A DNA stretch of 64,000 nucleotides from an uncultured Flavobacteriaceae bacterium (lineage in GTDB: Bacteria; Bacteroidota; Bacteroidia; Flavobacteriales; Flavobacteriaceae). The translations under genes and the position numbers were made by a program. Shown here in pieces: positions 41,441 to 51,822 of this stretch. The stretch's first letter is position 1. Each line of letters begins with the position of its first letter. The stretch spans positions 1 through 64,000 of the forward strand of contig CANLRK010000005.1 of assembly GCA_947493535.1 (NCBI GenBank), in the 5' to 3' direction. The notes beneath the pieces are model-generated. The model was not told the origin of the DNA, ran no database searches, and saw only the letters and a list, made by a program, of their open reading frames with translations.

Positions 41441-42655
41441 TTAGAACAAGTTGTAACTTATTATAACAGAAGTTGCTTTATACGCTGAGCTATAATTTAA
41501 TTCATGACCTACTGGATCTCTATCTCCATAAAATCTTATTTCTGCTGCTATTTTATCAAATAAAGCAACTCCTATACCACCAAATATAGCATTACCCGAA
41601 CGAAGTTCTGGGTCATGCGTCCCGAAAACATAGATGTTTTCTGCGTAATCAATCTTTGACTCACCAATGGTAAAACCTGATACATAACCTGCATTAACAA
41701 ATATATTATTCTTTGAACCAATGAAAAACCTATGACGAACGCCAATTGGAATTTCTATATATGAAAAGTTAACCCCCACATTCTCTTCAGTATGTAGTCC
41801 TTCATTAATCAATTGCTTTTCTTTATACTTTTGATAATTAGGCTCTAAAAAAGCAGACCATTTATTATTATTAAATGGCAGAACATACTCAAGTTCAATT
41901 CCTACTCTAAATATTACTTTATCATTAAAATCAACACTTCTATTACTAGTATTATCAACGCTTAACCCAACAAAGCTAATTCCTGAAGTTACACTTATAT
42001 TAAAATCATCCTTCTTTTTCTCATCTTTTAGACTAACTTCACCACCTAAACATGCATTGTTTTTATTAAAGTAAGAAACCAAATCCTTTTCATAATATTT
42101 AACAGGTAAAATTTTATTTATTGACAAAGCATTACAGTTTATCTCATTATAAAGTTGCTGTTTATACATTAGATTCTCTCCAATTTTATTCTCCTTACCT
42201 ATTAAATACTTTTTATATACTAGAGGCGTAATTACCCCATTCTTTTTACAAAAAAAGTATTTAGTTATTCCATGCTCTGTATACTTATACAACTTCACAG
42301 GACCTTGAACAATTTCTTTTAAGAAAACTTCTTTTTTTACATATTCTGGATTTTTTTTATATGACATTTTACTTAACTCATTTGAAGATAAATCTATATC
42401 TACGAAAGCTCTGACATATTTAATATTTGACATCGAAAATTCACTAACCTCACTAATTCCTATACTAATAACTTCTTCATTTTCATGCAATTTATACTCA
42501 AATACAAGAGGATTATTTCTCCAATCATTATTCTTTATTAAACATTGCTTTGTTTTTCCCTCATTAGTAATAAAATACCCTTCTACAAAATTAATTTGCC
42601 CTTGACTAGCAAAGCTTAGAAGTGCCAAAATTATACTCAAAATACATTTTTTCAT
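41441..42655 (-). CDS. secreted protein with C-terminal outer-membrane beta-barrel
   Basis: The 404-residue product has a signal peptide (about 1-19, ending ASQGQ), an N-terminal domain (about 20-200) of the kind seen in unassigned Bacteroidota surface proteins, and a C-terminal half (about 215-404) of alternating aromatic strands ending in ...KATSVIISYNLF, a terminal phenylalanine typical of outer-membrane barrels. Function is unknown. It follows argS on the same strand; the 38-bp gap is filled with an 8-bp tandem repeat directly before its ATG. Confidence 0.8.
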   Translation of the reverse strand: MKKCILSIILALLSFASQGQINFVEGYFITNEGKTKQCLIKNNDWRNNPLVFEYKLHENEEVISIGISEVSEFSMSNIKYVRAFVDIDLSSNELSKMSYKKNPEYVKKEVFLKEIVQGPVKLYKYTEHGITKYFFCKKNGVITPLVYKKYLIGKENKIGENLMYKQQLYNEINCNALSINKILPVKYYEKDLVSYFNKNNACLGGEVSLKDEKKKDDFNISVTSGISFVGLSVDNTSNRSVDFNDKVIFRVGIELEYVLPFNNNKWSAFLEPNYQKYKEKQLINEGLHTEENVGVNFSYIEIPIGVRHRFFIGSKNNIFVNAGYVSGFTIGESKIDYAENIYVFGTHDPELRSGNAIFGGIGVALFDKIAAEIRFYGDRDPVGHELNYSSAYKATSVIISYNLF

Positions 42656-42690
42656 TTATTTAGTTATTTAGTTATTTAGTTATTTAGTTA
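42656..42690. repeat. 8-bp tandem repeat (TTATTTAG, 4.4 copies)
   Basis: TTATTTAG is repeated four times exactly plus TTA, filling the gap between the argS stop and the ATG of the outer-membrane protein gene. On the coding strand the unit reads CTAAATAA. Since 8 is not a multiple of 3 and the tract sits in the translation initiation region, copy-number slippage would change spacing or structure rather than reading frame. Confidence 0.85.
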
Positions 42691-42693
42691 AAA

Positions 42694-44469
42694 CTACATT
42701 CTTTCAGGAACATTAATCCCTAACAGTCCAAAAGCCGATTTAATAACATTTGCTACTAAATTGGATAATTGTACTCTGAATATTTTTTCTTCTTCAGTGT
42801 CTGCACCAAAAATAGATACATTTTGAAAGAATGAATTATAACTTTTTACCAAATCATAGGTATAATTAGCTATTAAAGCTGGACTATGATTTACAGAAGC
42901 CAACTGAATAGTTTCTGGAAATAACATTAACTGTTTTATTACTTCCTTTTCTTTTTCATGTAAGCTGACTGTAACATCTTTAGAGTAATCAAAGTCTGCT
43001 TTTCTTAAAATAGCTTGAATTCTCGCATAAGTATACTGGATAAATGGCCCCGTATTCCCTTGAAAGTCTACAGACGCTGCAGGGTCAAACAAGATGCGCT
43101 TTTTAGGATCTACTTTTAATATAAAATATTTTAATGCTCCCAATCCAATAGTTTTATACACCTCTTCTTTTTGAGCTTCGTTATACCCATCAAGTTTACC
43201 TAGTTCTTCTGAAATTTCTTTAGAAGTAACAATCATTTCTTCCATTAAATCATCAGCATCAACAACAGTTCCTTCTCTACTTTTCATTTTACCCGAAGGC
43301 AAATCTACCATTCCGTAACTTAAATGATATAGGTTTTCAGCCCAAGCGTATCCTAACTTTTTCAAAATTAAAAACAACACCTTAAAATGATAATCTTGCT
43401 CATTACCCACGGTATAAATCATACCACCCACATCTGGTTTATCTTTTATACGTTGTATTGCCGTACCTATATCTTGAGTCATGTACACTGCGGTACCATC
43501 AGAGCGTAAAACTAGTTTTTCATCAAGTCCCTCATCACTTAAATCGCACCATACGGAACCATCTTCTTTTTTATAAAAAACGCCTTTTTCAAGCCCTTCT
43601 ACTATATTATCCTTTCCTAAAAGATAGGTGTTACTTTCATAATAATATGAATCAAAATCTACTCCTATATTTTTATAAGTAACTTCAAAACCATCATACA
43701 CCCACTGATTCATTGTCTCCCAAAGCTGCATAACCTCACGATCCCCTGCCTCCCATTTACGCAACATTTCTTTAGCTTCTACCAATAGTGGTGCTTCGTT
43801 TTTAGCTGCCTCTTCTGTTAGCCCTTTAGCAACTAATTCTTTAATTTCTTTCTTATACTCCTGATCAAACTTTACATAATAATTCCCTACCAACTTATCT
43901 CCTTTTAATCCTGTTGATATTGGAGTTTCATCATTTCCGAACTTTTTCCAAGCCAACATACTTTTACAAATATGTATCCCTCTATCATTAATTACCTGTG
44001 TTTTGTATACTTTCTTTCCAGAAGCTTTAATTATTTCTGCTACTGAATAGCCCAACAATACGTTTCTTACATGTCCTAAATGCAAAGGTTTGTTGGTGTT
44101 TGGTGATGAGTACTCAATCATTACTGCATCAGCACCAGGAGTTGGCTCTACAAAACCGTAATCAGTTTTGGCTTTAACTGTATTAAAAAAGTTCAAATAA
44201 TATTTTTCAGAGACAACAATATTCAAAAAACCTTTTACTACGTTAAAAGCATCAACCTCCTCTACATTAGCAACTAGATACTCTCCTAGCGCTTCTCCTA
44301 TTTGCACTGGATTTCCTTTAACTACCCTTAACATAGGAAACACTACTACTGTTATATCACCTTCAAACTCTTTACGAGTTGCCTGAAATTCAACTGATGG
44401 TAATACTGCGTTAAAAATTGATTTAAATGCCTCTTTAACCTTTACTGTAAGTGTTTCTTGAATTGTCAT
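42694..44469 (-). CDS. argS: arginyl-tRNA synthetase
   Basis: This class I synthetase charges tRNA-Arg. From the ATG at 44469 (MTIQETLTVKVKEAF) it has 591 residues. A TTG further up at 44493 lies inside the -7 box and cannot be the start. The N-terminal additional domain is followed by the HIGH motif SSPNTNKPLHLGHVRN (about 120-135), the MKSREGTVVDADDL segment in place of KMSKS, and the C-terminal anticodon-binding domain ending in GINVPERM, the usual ArgS end. Confidence 0.97.
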   Translation of the reverse strand: MTIQETLTVKVKEAFKSIFNAVLPSVEFQATRKEFEGDITVVVFPMLRVVKGNPVQIGEALGEYLVANVEEVDAFNVVKGFLNIVVSEKYYLNFFNTVKAKTDYGFVEPTPGADAVMIEYSSPNTNKPLHLGHVRNVLLGYSVAEIIKASGKKVYKTQVINDRGIHICKSMLAWKKFGNDETPISTGLKGDKLVGNYYVKFDQEYKKEIKELVAKGLTEEAAKNEAPLLVEAKEMLRKWEAGDREVMQLWETMNQWVYDGFEVTYKNIGVDFDSYYYESNTYLLGKDNIVEGLEKGVFYKKEDGSVWCDLSDEGLDEKLVLRSDGTAVYMTQDIGTAIQRIKDKPDVGGMIYTVGNEQDYHFKVLFLILKKLGYAWAENLYHLSYGMVDLPSGKMKSREGTVVDADDLMEEMIVTSKEISEELGKLDGYNEAQKEEVYKTIGLGALKYFILKVDPKKRILFDPAASVDFQGNTGPFIQYTYARIQAILRKADFDYSKDVTVSLHEKEKEVIKQLMLFPETIQLASVNHSPALIANYTYDLVKSYNSFFQNVSIFGADTEEEKIFRVQLSNLVANVIKSAFGLLGINVPERM

Positions 44470-44489
44470 TGCTCCATGTTTAATAAGGC

Positions 44490-44498
44490 GCAAAGATA
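44490..44498 (-). promoter_or_regulatory. argS promoter (-7 box)
   Basis: The minus strand reads TATCTTTGC, matching TAnnTTTG, 20 nt before the argS ATG at 44469. Confidence 0.65.
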
Positions 44499-44579
44499 CA
44501 TTAATTTAAAACTTTTTTGCACACAAAATATTTTCAATTAATTAACGCTATTTAACGTTTTAAACATTTCCTAATTATG

Positions 44580-44587
44580 TACTTTTG
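44580..44587 (+). promoter_or_regulatory. marC-like gene promoter (-7 box)
   Basis: TACTTTTG matches TAnnTTTG, 27 nt before the ATG at 44615 and about 80 bp from the opposing argS promoter. Confidence 0.6.
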
Positions 44588-44614
44588 CCGCGATTTTTAA
44601 TAATACTATATCTC

Positions 44615-45241
44615 ATGGAATTATTCCTTTTTATTTTTGGGGCTTTATTTTCGGTCATAAACCCATTGGGCACAGTACCTATTTTTGTTAGTTTAACACA
44701 AGATAGCACTAGAAAAGAAATTAATCACACATCATTATTGGCCAGCATAAATGTATTTGTGATTTTAGCGGTATCTTTTTTTCTTGGGCAATACGTACTT
44801 TCTTTTTTTGGAATTAGCATAAATGCTTTAAAAGTAGCAGGAGGATTAGTTATTGCCTCTTCAGGGTTTGCTTTGTTAAAAGGAGAATTTACTAAAAACC
44901 GTGGTTTAAACAAGGAACGAAAAAAAGCAGCTCATGAGCGAGAACATATTTCACTAACTCCGTTAGCCATGCCAATGATGGCTGGCCCTGGATCAATTTC
45001 TTTATTAATTAGCTTGCAAGAAGAATACTCTACGACACATCAGGCAATAATTATTATGTTAGCAACTTTAACCGCTTGTGCATTATGCTATGTGATTTTA
45101 CGAAGTTCCCAATTAATTGTAAAGGCTTTAGGTCCTAATGGGATAAATTCTATTTCTAGAATTATTGGTTTTATTGTTATTGCTTTAGGAGTAGAGTATT
45201 TATGGTCTGGCCTATCGGGATTTGTAAAAACTATTATATAA
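44615..45241 (+). CDS. MarC family integral membrane protein
   Basis: The 208-residue product has six membrane helices and the UPF0056/MarC pattern: FSVINPLGTVPIF at the start, GGLVIASSGFALL and the central PLAMPMMAGPGSI. The start is ATG at 44615 (MELFLF); a TTG at 44585 lies within the promoter. Some members were proposed to be neutral amino acid transporters, but the function of MarC proteins is unsettled and the link to antibiotic resistance was withdrawn. The gene is divergent from argS and ends at a strong terminator. Confidence 0.9.
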   Translation: MELFLFIFGALFSVINPLGTVPIFVSLTQDSTRKEINHTSLLASINVFVILAVSFFLGQYVLSFFGISINALKVAGGLVIASSGFALLKGEFTKNRGLNKERKKAAHEREHISLTPLAMPMMAGPGSISLLISLQEEYSTTHQAIIIMLATLTACALCYVILRSSQLIVKALGPNGINSISRIIGFIVIALGVEYLWSGLSGFVKTII

Positions 45242-45262
45242 GTCAACCATAAAATTAACATT

Positions 45263-45308
45263 AAAAGTAAGCGCTAACAAATAGTTGTTAGCGCTTACTT
45301 TTTTAACT
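45263..45308. terminator. bidirectional terminator, marC / ctlX
   Basis: A perfect 16-bp stem (AAAAGTAAGCGCTAAC and its complement) with an 8-nt loop lies between the two convergent genes and includes the ctlX stop codon. Confidence 0.9.
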
Positions 45309-46238
45309 TTTAGGCAAAAACACTTCAGCCATCATACAACGCGCACTTCCCCCTCCATGCACTTCAATAGTATTTAAGTTACTAGATATAATAACACAAT
45401 GAGTTTTTATTTTATTTACTTGATCTTGCGTTAATGCTTTATGAGCAGTCTCACTCATAACCAAGTACTTTTTATTTTCAACTCCACTTACTTGCAACAT
45501 ATTACCCGCAAACTGAGCTACTTGTTGTTCTGTAATAGTAATAAGTTCCTTTCCGTTTTCTTTTAAATGCTTAATTACGTTTTTACGTTCTTTTTTATCA
45601 TCTATAGCATCCAAACAAATTATCGCAAACGTTTCTGCAATACACATCATCACATTGGTGTGATAAATTAATTGCCTATTTCCTGATACATTTTGATACG
45701 CTTTAAACAACACAGGAGTATATTCAAAATCTTCACAAAACTCTATAAACAATTCTTCATTTGCTCTTGGCGACAAAGCACAATATGCTTTCCGGTTAAC
45801 CCTATCCAACACCATGCTTCCAGTGCCTTCTAAAAAAACAGCCTCATTTTCGGCATCTGTATAATCAACTACATCAGTAATTCTAAATCCATTTTTTTCA
45901 ACAGCAAACAACAATTCTTCATTACGTTCCAACCTTCTATTTTCTGCAAACATTGGATATAACGCTATTGTACCGTCGTAATGAAACGATATCCAATTAT
46001 TAGGAAAAACTGCATCAGGTGTATCAAACTCTTCTGTATCTTGAACAACTATAACATTAACACCTGCCGCTTTTAATTTCACTACAAACTCATCAAACTC
46101 TTCCTTTGCTTTTATTGTTAATGCATCAGGGGATTGAGAAGCTACACTAGTTTGATAAAAATTATTCACAGCAGTTTGTTCATTATTCCTAAAATCTGCT
46201 GGGCGAACCATTACAACAGTGTTTGTAGTTTGATTCAT
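45303..46238 (-). CDS. ctlX: amidinotransferase-fold hydrolase (CtlX-like)
   Basis: The 311-residue protein has the guanidino-modifying (amidinotransferase) fold: VMVRPADFRNNEQTAVNNF at the start, DAVFPNNW, GTGSMVLDR, YHTNVMMCIA with the catalytic His, and the C-terminal Cys in GGGSARCMMAEV. CtlX of Francisella hydrolyses citrulline to ornithine; family assignment rests on overall resemblance. Its ATG directly follows the arginase stop with no gap, so the two are coupled and likely form an arginine or citrulline to ornithine module. Confidence 0.85.
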   Translation of the reverse strand: MNQTTNTVVMVRPADFRNNEQTAVNNFYQTSVASQSPDALTIKAKEEFDEFVVKLKAAGVNVIVVQDTEEFDTPDAVFPNNWISFHYDGTIALYPMFAENRRLERNEELLFAVEKNGFRITDVVDYTDAENEAVFLEGTGSMVLDRVNRKAYCALSPRANEELFIEFCEDFEYTPVLFKAYQNVSGNRQLIYHTNVMMCIAETFAIICLDAIDDKKERKNVIKHLKENGKELITITEQQVAQFAGNMLQVSGVENKKYLVMSETAHKALTQDQVNKIKTHCVIISSNLNTIEVHGGGSARCMMAEVFLPKS

Positions 46239-47204
46239 TTATATTGTTTTTTTAAGCGATTTAGTTACAGCATCAAGTACTTCAAAAGCGGTTTCGGCCA
46301 TTTTATTTCCTTTAAAATCCAATAATGGATTTACCTCTACAAATTCAATTGCTCCTATTTTTTTAGATGCAATTAATTGATTGAATATTTCAATAATTTC
46401 ATACTGATCAAATCCTTTTGGTACAGGGGTACCTGTTCCGTAAGAAATCATATCGCAATCCATACTATCTACATCAAAAGAAATATAAATCATATCGCAA
46501 GCTGCTAAACTTTGTAATGCTTCTTGTACACAAACTTCTAAGCCTCTATAACGCACTTCATGTACCATATAATTTTTTATACCTAAAGCCTCTATTTGTT
46601 TATCTTCAGGTTCTTCGGTATCTCTAACGCCAAAATAAACCACATCACTTGCTAAAACTTTTGCGCCATCACAACCAATATTTTTCATTCCTGTCCAATA
46701 GGTTTTTGTTTCTTCAGAAACTTCATTTACTTGACACGCTAAATTATCTTCTGACAGTGCTGCAGCCAAAGGCATACCATGTATGTTACCTGATGGAGAT
46801 GTATATGGTGAGTGTATGTCTGCATGAGCATCAATCCATACAACCCCTATTCTTTTATCAGGGTTTGCAGCTTTAAGCCCAGAAATAGTCCCTAAGGCAG
46901 AAGAGTGGTCGCCTGATAATACTAATGGAAAATTATTTTCTTCCAGGTTACGTTTTACTGAAGTGCTTAAACGAGTACATTGTTCATAAACACTTTTTAT
47001 TCGCTTGGCAAAGGAGTTGTTTACCTTATTGTATATAGACTCATTTTCAGTTTCTATATCTTCAAAATCAAATTGATTGAAATAATCATTTCGCTGGTTA
47101 ATTGCAGCTATTTCTATAGCGTCCACTCCTAAATCTGAGCCACGTGTACCCGCACCTATATCCGATCTATTTTTTATTATTTTTATTGTCTTACTCATTG
47201 TCAT
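46239..47204 (-). CDS. arginase family hydrolase
   Basis: Arginase cleaves arginine to ornithine and urea with a two-manganese centre. The metal ligands are in GDHSSALG, DAHADIHSP and SFDVDSMD, and the family end EFVEVNPLLD is present. I use the ATG at 47204 (MTMSKTIKII; MSKTIK at 47198 is equally possible), since an upstream TTG at 47222 falls inside the gltA terminator. About 321 residues. It is followed without a gap by the CtlX-like gene. Formiminoglutamase or agmatinase activity cannot be excluded from sequence. Confidence 0.9.
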   Translation of the reverse strand: MTMSKTIKIIKNRSDIGAGTRGSDLGVDAIEIAAINQRNDYFNQFDFEDIETENESIYNKVNNSFAKRIKSVYEQCTRLSTSVKRNLEENNFPLVLSGDHSSALGTISGLKAANPDKRIGVVWIDAHADIHSPYTSPSGNIHGMPLAAALSEDNLACQVNEVSEETKTYWTGMKNIGCDGAKVLASDVVYFGVRDTEEPEDKQIEALGIKNYMVHEVRYRGLEVCVQEALQSLAACDMIYISFDVDSMDCDMISYGTGTPVPKGFDQYEIIEIFNQLIASKKIGAIEFVEVNPLLDFKGNKMAETAFEVLDAVTKSLKKTI

Positions 47205-47220
47205 TTCTTTATTAATATAC

Positions 47221-47256
47221 AAAAAGCGTGATTAACCTTAGTACATCACGCTTTTA
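47221..47256 (-). terminator. gltA terminator
   Basis: GCGTGAT and ATCACGC form a stem flanked by A and T runs, 25 nt past the gltA stop and just before the arginase start. Confidence 0.75.
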
Positions 47257-47280
47257 TAGTGTTATTAAATTACACCTTTA

Positions 47281-48567
47281 TTATCTGTTATCTATAGACT
47301 TAAATTTTCTTAAGTTTTCTCCAATATACACTTGTCTTGGACGACCAATTGGTTCTTTACGTAAACGCATTTCTCTCCATTGTGCTATCCATCCTGGTAA
47401 ACGACCTAAAGCAAACATAGGTGTAAACATTTCTACAGGAATCCCCATAGCTCTGTATATAATACCTGAATAGAAATCAACATTTGGATATAATTTCCTG
47501 TCTACAAAATACGCATCTGATAACGCTTCTTGTTCCAAACCTTTAGCTATATCTAAAATAGGATCACTTACTCCTAAATCTTTCAATACTTCATCAGCAG
47601 CTACTTTAATAATCTTCGCTCTTGGATCGAAGTTTTTATACACTCTATGTCCGAATCCCATTAAACGGAAAGGATCTTGTTTATCCTTGGCCTTACCCAT
47701 GAATTTTTTAGTATCACCACCATCTTCTTTAATAGCTTCAAGCATTTCTAATACTGCTTGGTTAGCACCTCCATGTAATGGTCCCCATAACGCAGCAATA
47801 CCTGCTGATAATGATGCATATAAACCTGCATGTGAAGAACCTACAATTCTTACAGTAGATGTAGAACAGTTTTGCTCATGATCAGCATGTAATATTAATA
47901 ATTTATCTAAAGCATCTGTTACTATTGGGTTTGCTTTGTATTCTTTATTTGGCCTATGGAACATCATTTTCATAAAGTTCTCTACATACCCTAAGTTATC
48001 ATCTCCATAATCTAAAGGTAAGCCCATTCTTTTTCTATGAGCCCAAGCTGTAAGTACCGGAAACTTACCTAACACCTTTACAATAGCTCTATACATGTCT
48101 TCTTCAGAATCAACATTTACTGAAGTAGGGTTAAAAGCAATTAAAGCACTTGTTAAAGATGTTAATACTCCCATAGGGTGAGCAGACTTAGGAAATCCGT
48201 CTAAAATTTTCTTAACATCCTCATCAACATGAGCTTCCGCTTTAATATCAGCATCAAATTTAGCTAACTGCTCTGCTGTAGGAAGTTCTCCAAAAATTAA
48301 CAAATACGCTACCTCTAAGAAGTCGGCTTTTTCAGCTAACTCTTCAATCGAGTAACCTCTATATCTTAAAATTCCTTTTTCACCATCTAAAAACGTTATT
48401 GCGCTTTCACACGACCCTGTATTTTTATATCCTGGATCTATTGTGATTACGCCCTCAGAAGCACCTCTTAGCGCTTTGATATCAATAGCGATTTCGTTCT
48501 CTGTTCCAACAATTACTGGGAATTCTAATTTCTTACCGTTTACTTCTAAAGTTGCTTTCTCTGTCAT
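47281..48567 (-). CDS. gltA: citrate synthase
   Basis: This enzyme condenses oxaloacetate and acetyl-CoA at the entry of the citric acid cycle. The 428-residue type I bacterial form has the catalytic residues in GSSHAGLYASLSAG, GPLHGGANQAVLEML and GFGHRVYKNFDPRA (His and Asp), and the N-terminal beta domain (YKNTGSCESAITFLDGEKGILRYRGY). The gene has a terminator at 47221-47256 and lies downstream of eno but separated by eno's own terminator. No clear -7 box is visible. Confidence 0.97.
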   Translation of the reverse strand: MTEKATLEVNGKKLEFPVIVGTENEIAIDIKALRGASEGVITIDPGYKNTGSCESAITFLDGEKGILRYRGYSIEELAEKADFLEVAYLLIFGELPTAEQLAKFDADIKAEAHVDEDVKKILDGFPKSAHPMGVLTSLTSALIAFNPTSVNVDSEEDMYRAIVKVLGKFPVLTAWAHRKRMGLPLDYGDDNLGYVENFMKMMFHRPNKEYKANPIVTDALDKLLILHADHEQNCSTSTVRIVGSSHAGLYASLSAGIAALWGPLHGGANQAVLEMLEAIKEDGGDTKKFMGKAKDKQDPFRLMGFGHRVYKNFDPRAKIIKVAADEVLKDLGVSDPILDIAKGLEQEALSDAYFVDRKLYPNVDFYSGIIYRAMGIPVEMFTPMFALGRLPGWIAQWREMRLRKEPIGRPRQVYIGENLRKFKSIDNR

Positions 48568-48652
48568 GATAACTTTCTATCGATTTTAAATTGTTCTTTA
48601 AGTCGCACAATTTACAAAAAATCACCTTAAAAAACGAACTAATTTTACACAA

Positions 48653-48692
48653 AAAAAGCTTAAAAAAACAGATTGTTTTTTTAAGCTTTTTA
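48653..48692 (-). terminator. eno terminator
   Basis: AAAAAGCTTAAAAAAACA pairs with TGTTTTTTTAAGCTTTTT (3-nt loop), 20 nt past the eno stop. Confidence 0.85.
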
Positions 48693-48711
48693 TTTACGTT
48701 AAAAACAGCAA

Positions 48712-50064
<1,353 letters not shown>

Positions 50065-50080
50065 AAGTTGCAATAATTTA

Positions 50081-51190
50081 TTATTTAGTTTTTTTTATGT
50101 TTTCAATAAATTGATCAAACAGATATGCTGAATCATGTGGCCCAGGACTAGCCTCTGGATGGTATTGTACTGAAAAACAATTTTTATTTTTCATACGCAA
50201 ACCAGCTACTGTTTTATCATTTAAGTGTACATGAGAAATTTCTAACTCGACATTTGCTTCAGCTTCAGCTCTATTAACAGCAAAACCATGATTTTGCGAT
50301 GTAATTTCGCCTTTACCAGTTGCTAAGTTCATTACTGGATGATTAATACCTCTGTGCCCGTTATGCATTTTAAAAGTAGACACTCCGTTAGCAATAGCAA
50401 TAACTTGATGCCCTAAGCAAATACCAAACAGTGGTAAATCTCTTTTAATAATTTCCTTAGCTACTGTTTGTGCTTCTACTAGAGGCTTAGGGTCTCCAGG
50501 ACCATTAGAAAGAAAATATCCATCTGGGTTCCATGCTTGCATTTCTTCAAATGTAGCGTTGTATGGAAATACTTTTACATACACGTCTCTCGAAGTAATG
50601 TTACGTAAAATATTTCTTTTTATCCCTATATCTAATGCCGCTACTTTATATGTTGCATTTTCATTCCCATAAAAATACGGTTCTTTAGTTGATACTTTTG
50701 AAGCTAACTCCAACCCATTCATATCTGGACTTTCGGCAAGTTGTTTTTTTAACCCTTCTATGTTATCAACATCTGTAGAAATAACAGCGTTCATAGCGCC
50801 GTTATCACGAATATATGATACCAATGCTCGTGTATCTACATCTGAAATGGCCATTAATTTATTCTCAGCCAAAAACTCTTCTAACGACTTATCAGCTATC
50901 TCTCGAGAATAATCATAGCTAAAATTTTTACAAATCAAACCAGCTATTTTTATTCCTTCTGATTCATTTTCGGCAGATGTTGTACCATAATTACCTATAT
51001 GCGCATTGGTAGTTACCATTAATTGCCCATAATAAGAAGGATCGGTAAATATTTCCTGATAACCAGTCATTCCTGTATTGAAACACACTTCGCCAAAAGA
51101 GGTTCCTTCTTGATTTGCTACAGATTTTCCATAGAATATAGTACCGTCAGCTAGGAGCAGTATTGCTTTTCTTCTAGTTGTATACTTCAT
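50081..51190 (-). CDS. carA: carbamoyl-phosphate synthase small subunit
   Basis: CarA is the glutaminase subunit feeding ammonia to CarB for arginine and pyrimidine synthesis. The 369-residue protein has the N-terminal domain (ADGTIFYGKSVANQEGTSFGEVCFNTGMTGYQEI) and a class I amidotransferase domain with catalytic Cys in GICLGHQVIAIA, HNGHRGINHPV, and the His-Glu pair in YHPEASPGPHD. carB is not in the window. A promoter lies 33 nt before the ATG, just downstream of the rplQ terminator. Confidence 0.97.
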   Translation of the reverse strand: MKYTTRRKAILLLADGTIFYGKSVANQEGTSFGEVCFNTGMTGYQEIFTDPSYYGQLMVTTNAHIGNYGTTSAENESEGIKIAGLICKNFSYDYSREIADKSLEEFLAENKLMAISDVDTRALVSYIRDNGAMNAVISTDVDNIEGLKKQLAESPDMNGLELASKVSTKEPYFYGNENATYKVAALDIGIKRNILRNITSRDVYVKVFPYNATFEEMQAWNPDGYFLSNGPGDPKPLVEAQTVAKEIIKRDLPLFGICLGHQVIAIANGVSTFKMHNGHRGINHPVMNLATGKGEITSQNHGFAVNRAEAEANVELEISHVHLNDKTVAGLRMKNKNCFSVQYHPEASPGPHDSAYLFDQFIENIKKTK

Positions 51191-51223
51191 TAGGTTGCGT
51201 TGTTTAGTTGTGTTTACTGTGTT

Positions 51224-51232
51224 GCAAAATTA
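51224..51232 (-). promoter_or_regulatory. carA promoter (-7 box)
   Basis: The minus strand reads TAATTTTGC, matching TAnnTTTG, 33 nt before the carA ATG. Confidence 0.6.
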
Positions 51233-51241
51233 ATATAAAAA

Positions 51242-51270
51242 AAAGGATAAACTAAAAAGTTTATCCTTTA
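51242..51270 (-). terminator. terminator of the ribosomal protein cluster
   Basis: AAAGGATAAACT and AGTTTATCCTTT form a perfect 12-bp stem with a 4-nt loop and T-run, 24 nt after the rplQ stop. It closes the long S10/spc/alpha transcript. Confidence 0.9.
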
Positions 51271-51293
51271 ATATTTAAGATTGAAATATCATC

Positions 51294-51761
51294 TTATTCT
51301 TCTTCTTTAGTAGCTTGCGTATCTACTGCTGGAGCTGCTGTTTTTTTAGATCTTCCTCTACGAGTAGATTTTTTAGCGGCTTTCTTATCAGCGTTGTAGA
51401 TTTCATTATAGTCTACTAATTCAATCATAGCCATATCAGCGTTATCCCCTAAACGGTTTCCTAACTTAATGATACGAGTATAACCTCCTGGACGATCTCC
51501 TACTTTAACAGCTACATCTCTGAATAGTTCAGTAACTGCGTCTTTTTGACGTAATTTAGCAAATACTAAACGACGGTTGTGTGTAGTATCGTTTTTAGAC
51601 TTTGTCACTAAAGGTTCAACAAATTGCTTTAAAGCTTTTGCTTTAGCAACTGTGGTGTTGATACGCTTGTGCTCAATTAAAGAACAAGCCATATTTGCTA
51701 ACATAGCTACTCTATGTGCTTTTTTTCTACCTAAGTGATTTACTTTTTTACCGTGTCTCAT
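51294..51761 (-). CDS. rplQ: 50S ribosomal protein L17
   Basis: The conserved L17 core is about residues 1-120 ([68 protein letters not shown]). The 155-residue length includes a C-terminal lysine/alanine-rich and acidic tail (about 125-155) common in Bacteroidota. It is the last gene of the cluster, 61 nt after rpoA. Confidence 0.97.
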   Translation of the reverse strand: MRHGKKVNHLGRKKAHRVAMLANMACSLIEHKRINTTVAKAKALKQFVEPLVTKSKNDTTHNRRLVFAKLRQKDAVTELFRDVAVKVGDRPGGYTRIIKLGNRLGDNADMAMIELVDYNEIYNADKKAAKKSTRRGRSKKTAAPAVDTQATKEEE

Positions 51762-51822
51762 TGTTTTTGGTATTTAACATCATCTTGCATCAACCCATTA
51801 TTGAGGAGCAAAATATGATGAA

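Noticed and set aside
42656-42690. 8-bp tandem repeat as a CRISPR-like array
   Set aside because: Units are direct and contiguous with no spacers and only 35 bp in all.
44470-44493. Longer argS start at TTG 44493
   Set aside because: The TTG overlaps the -7 box TATCTTTGC, so it would not be transcribed; ATG 44469 fits the family N-terminus.
44585-44614. Longer MarC start at TTG 44585
   Set aside because: It falls within the promoter element TACTTTTG; ATG 44615 starts the first membrane helix properly.
47205-47222. Longer arginase start at TTG 47222
   Set aside because: It lies inside the gltA terminator hairpin.
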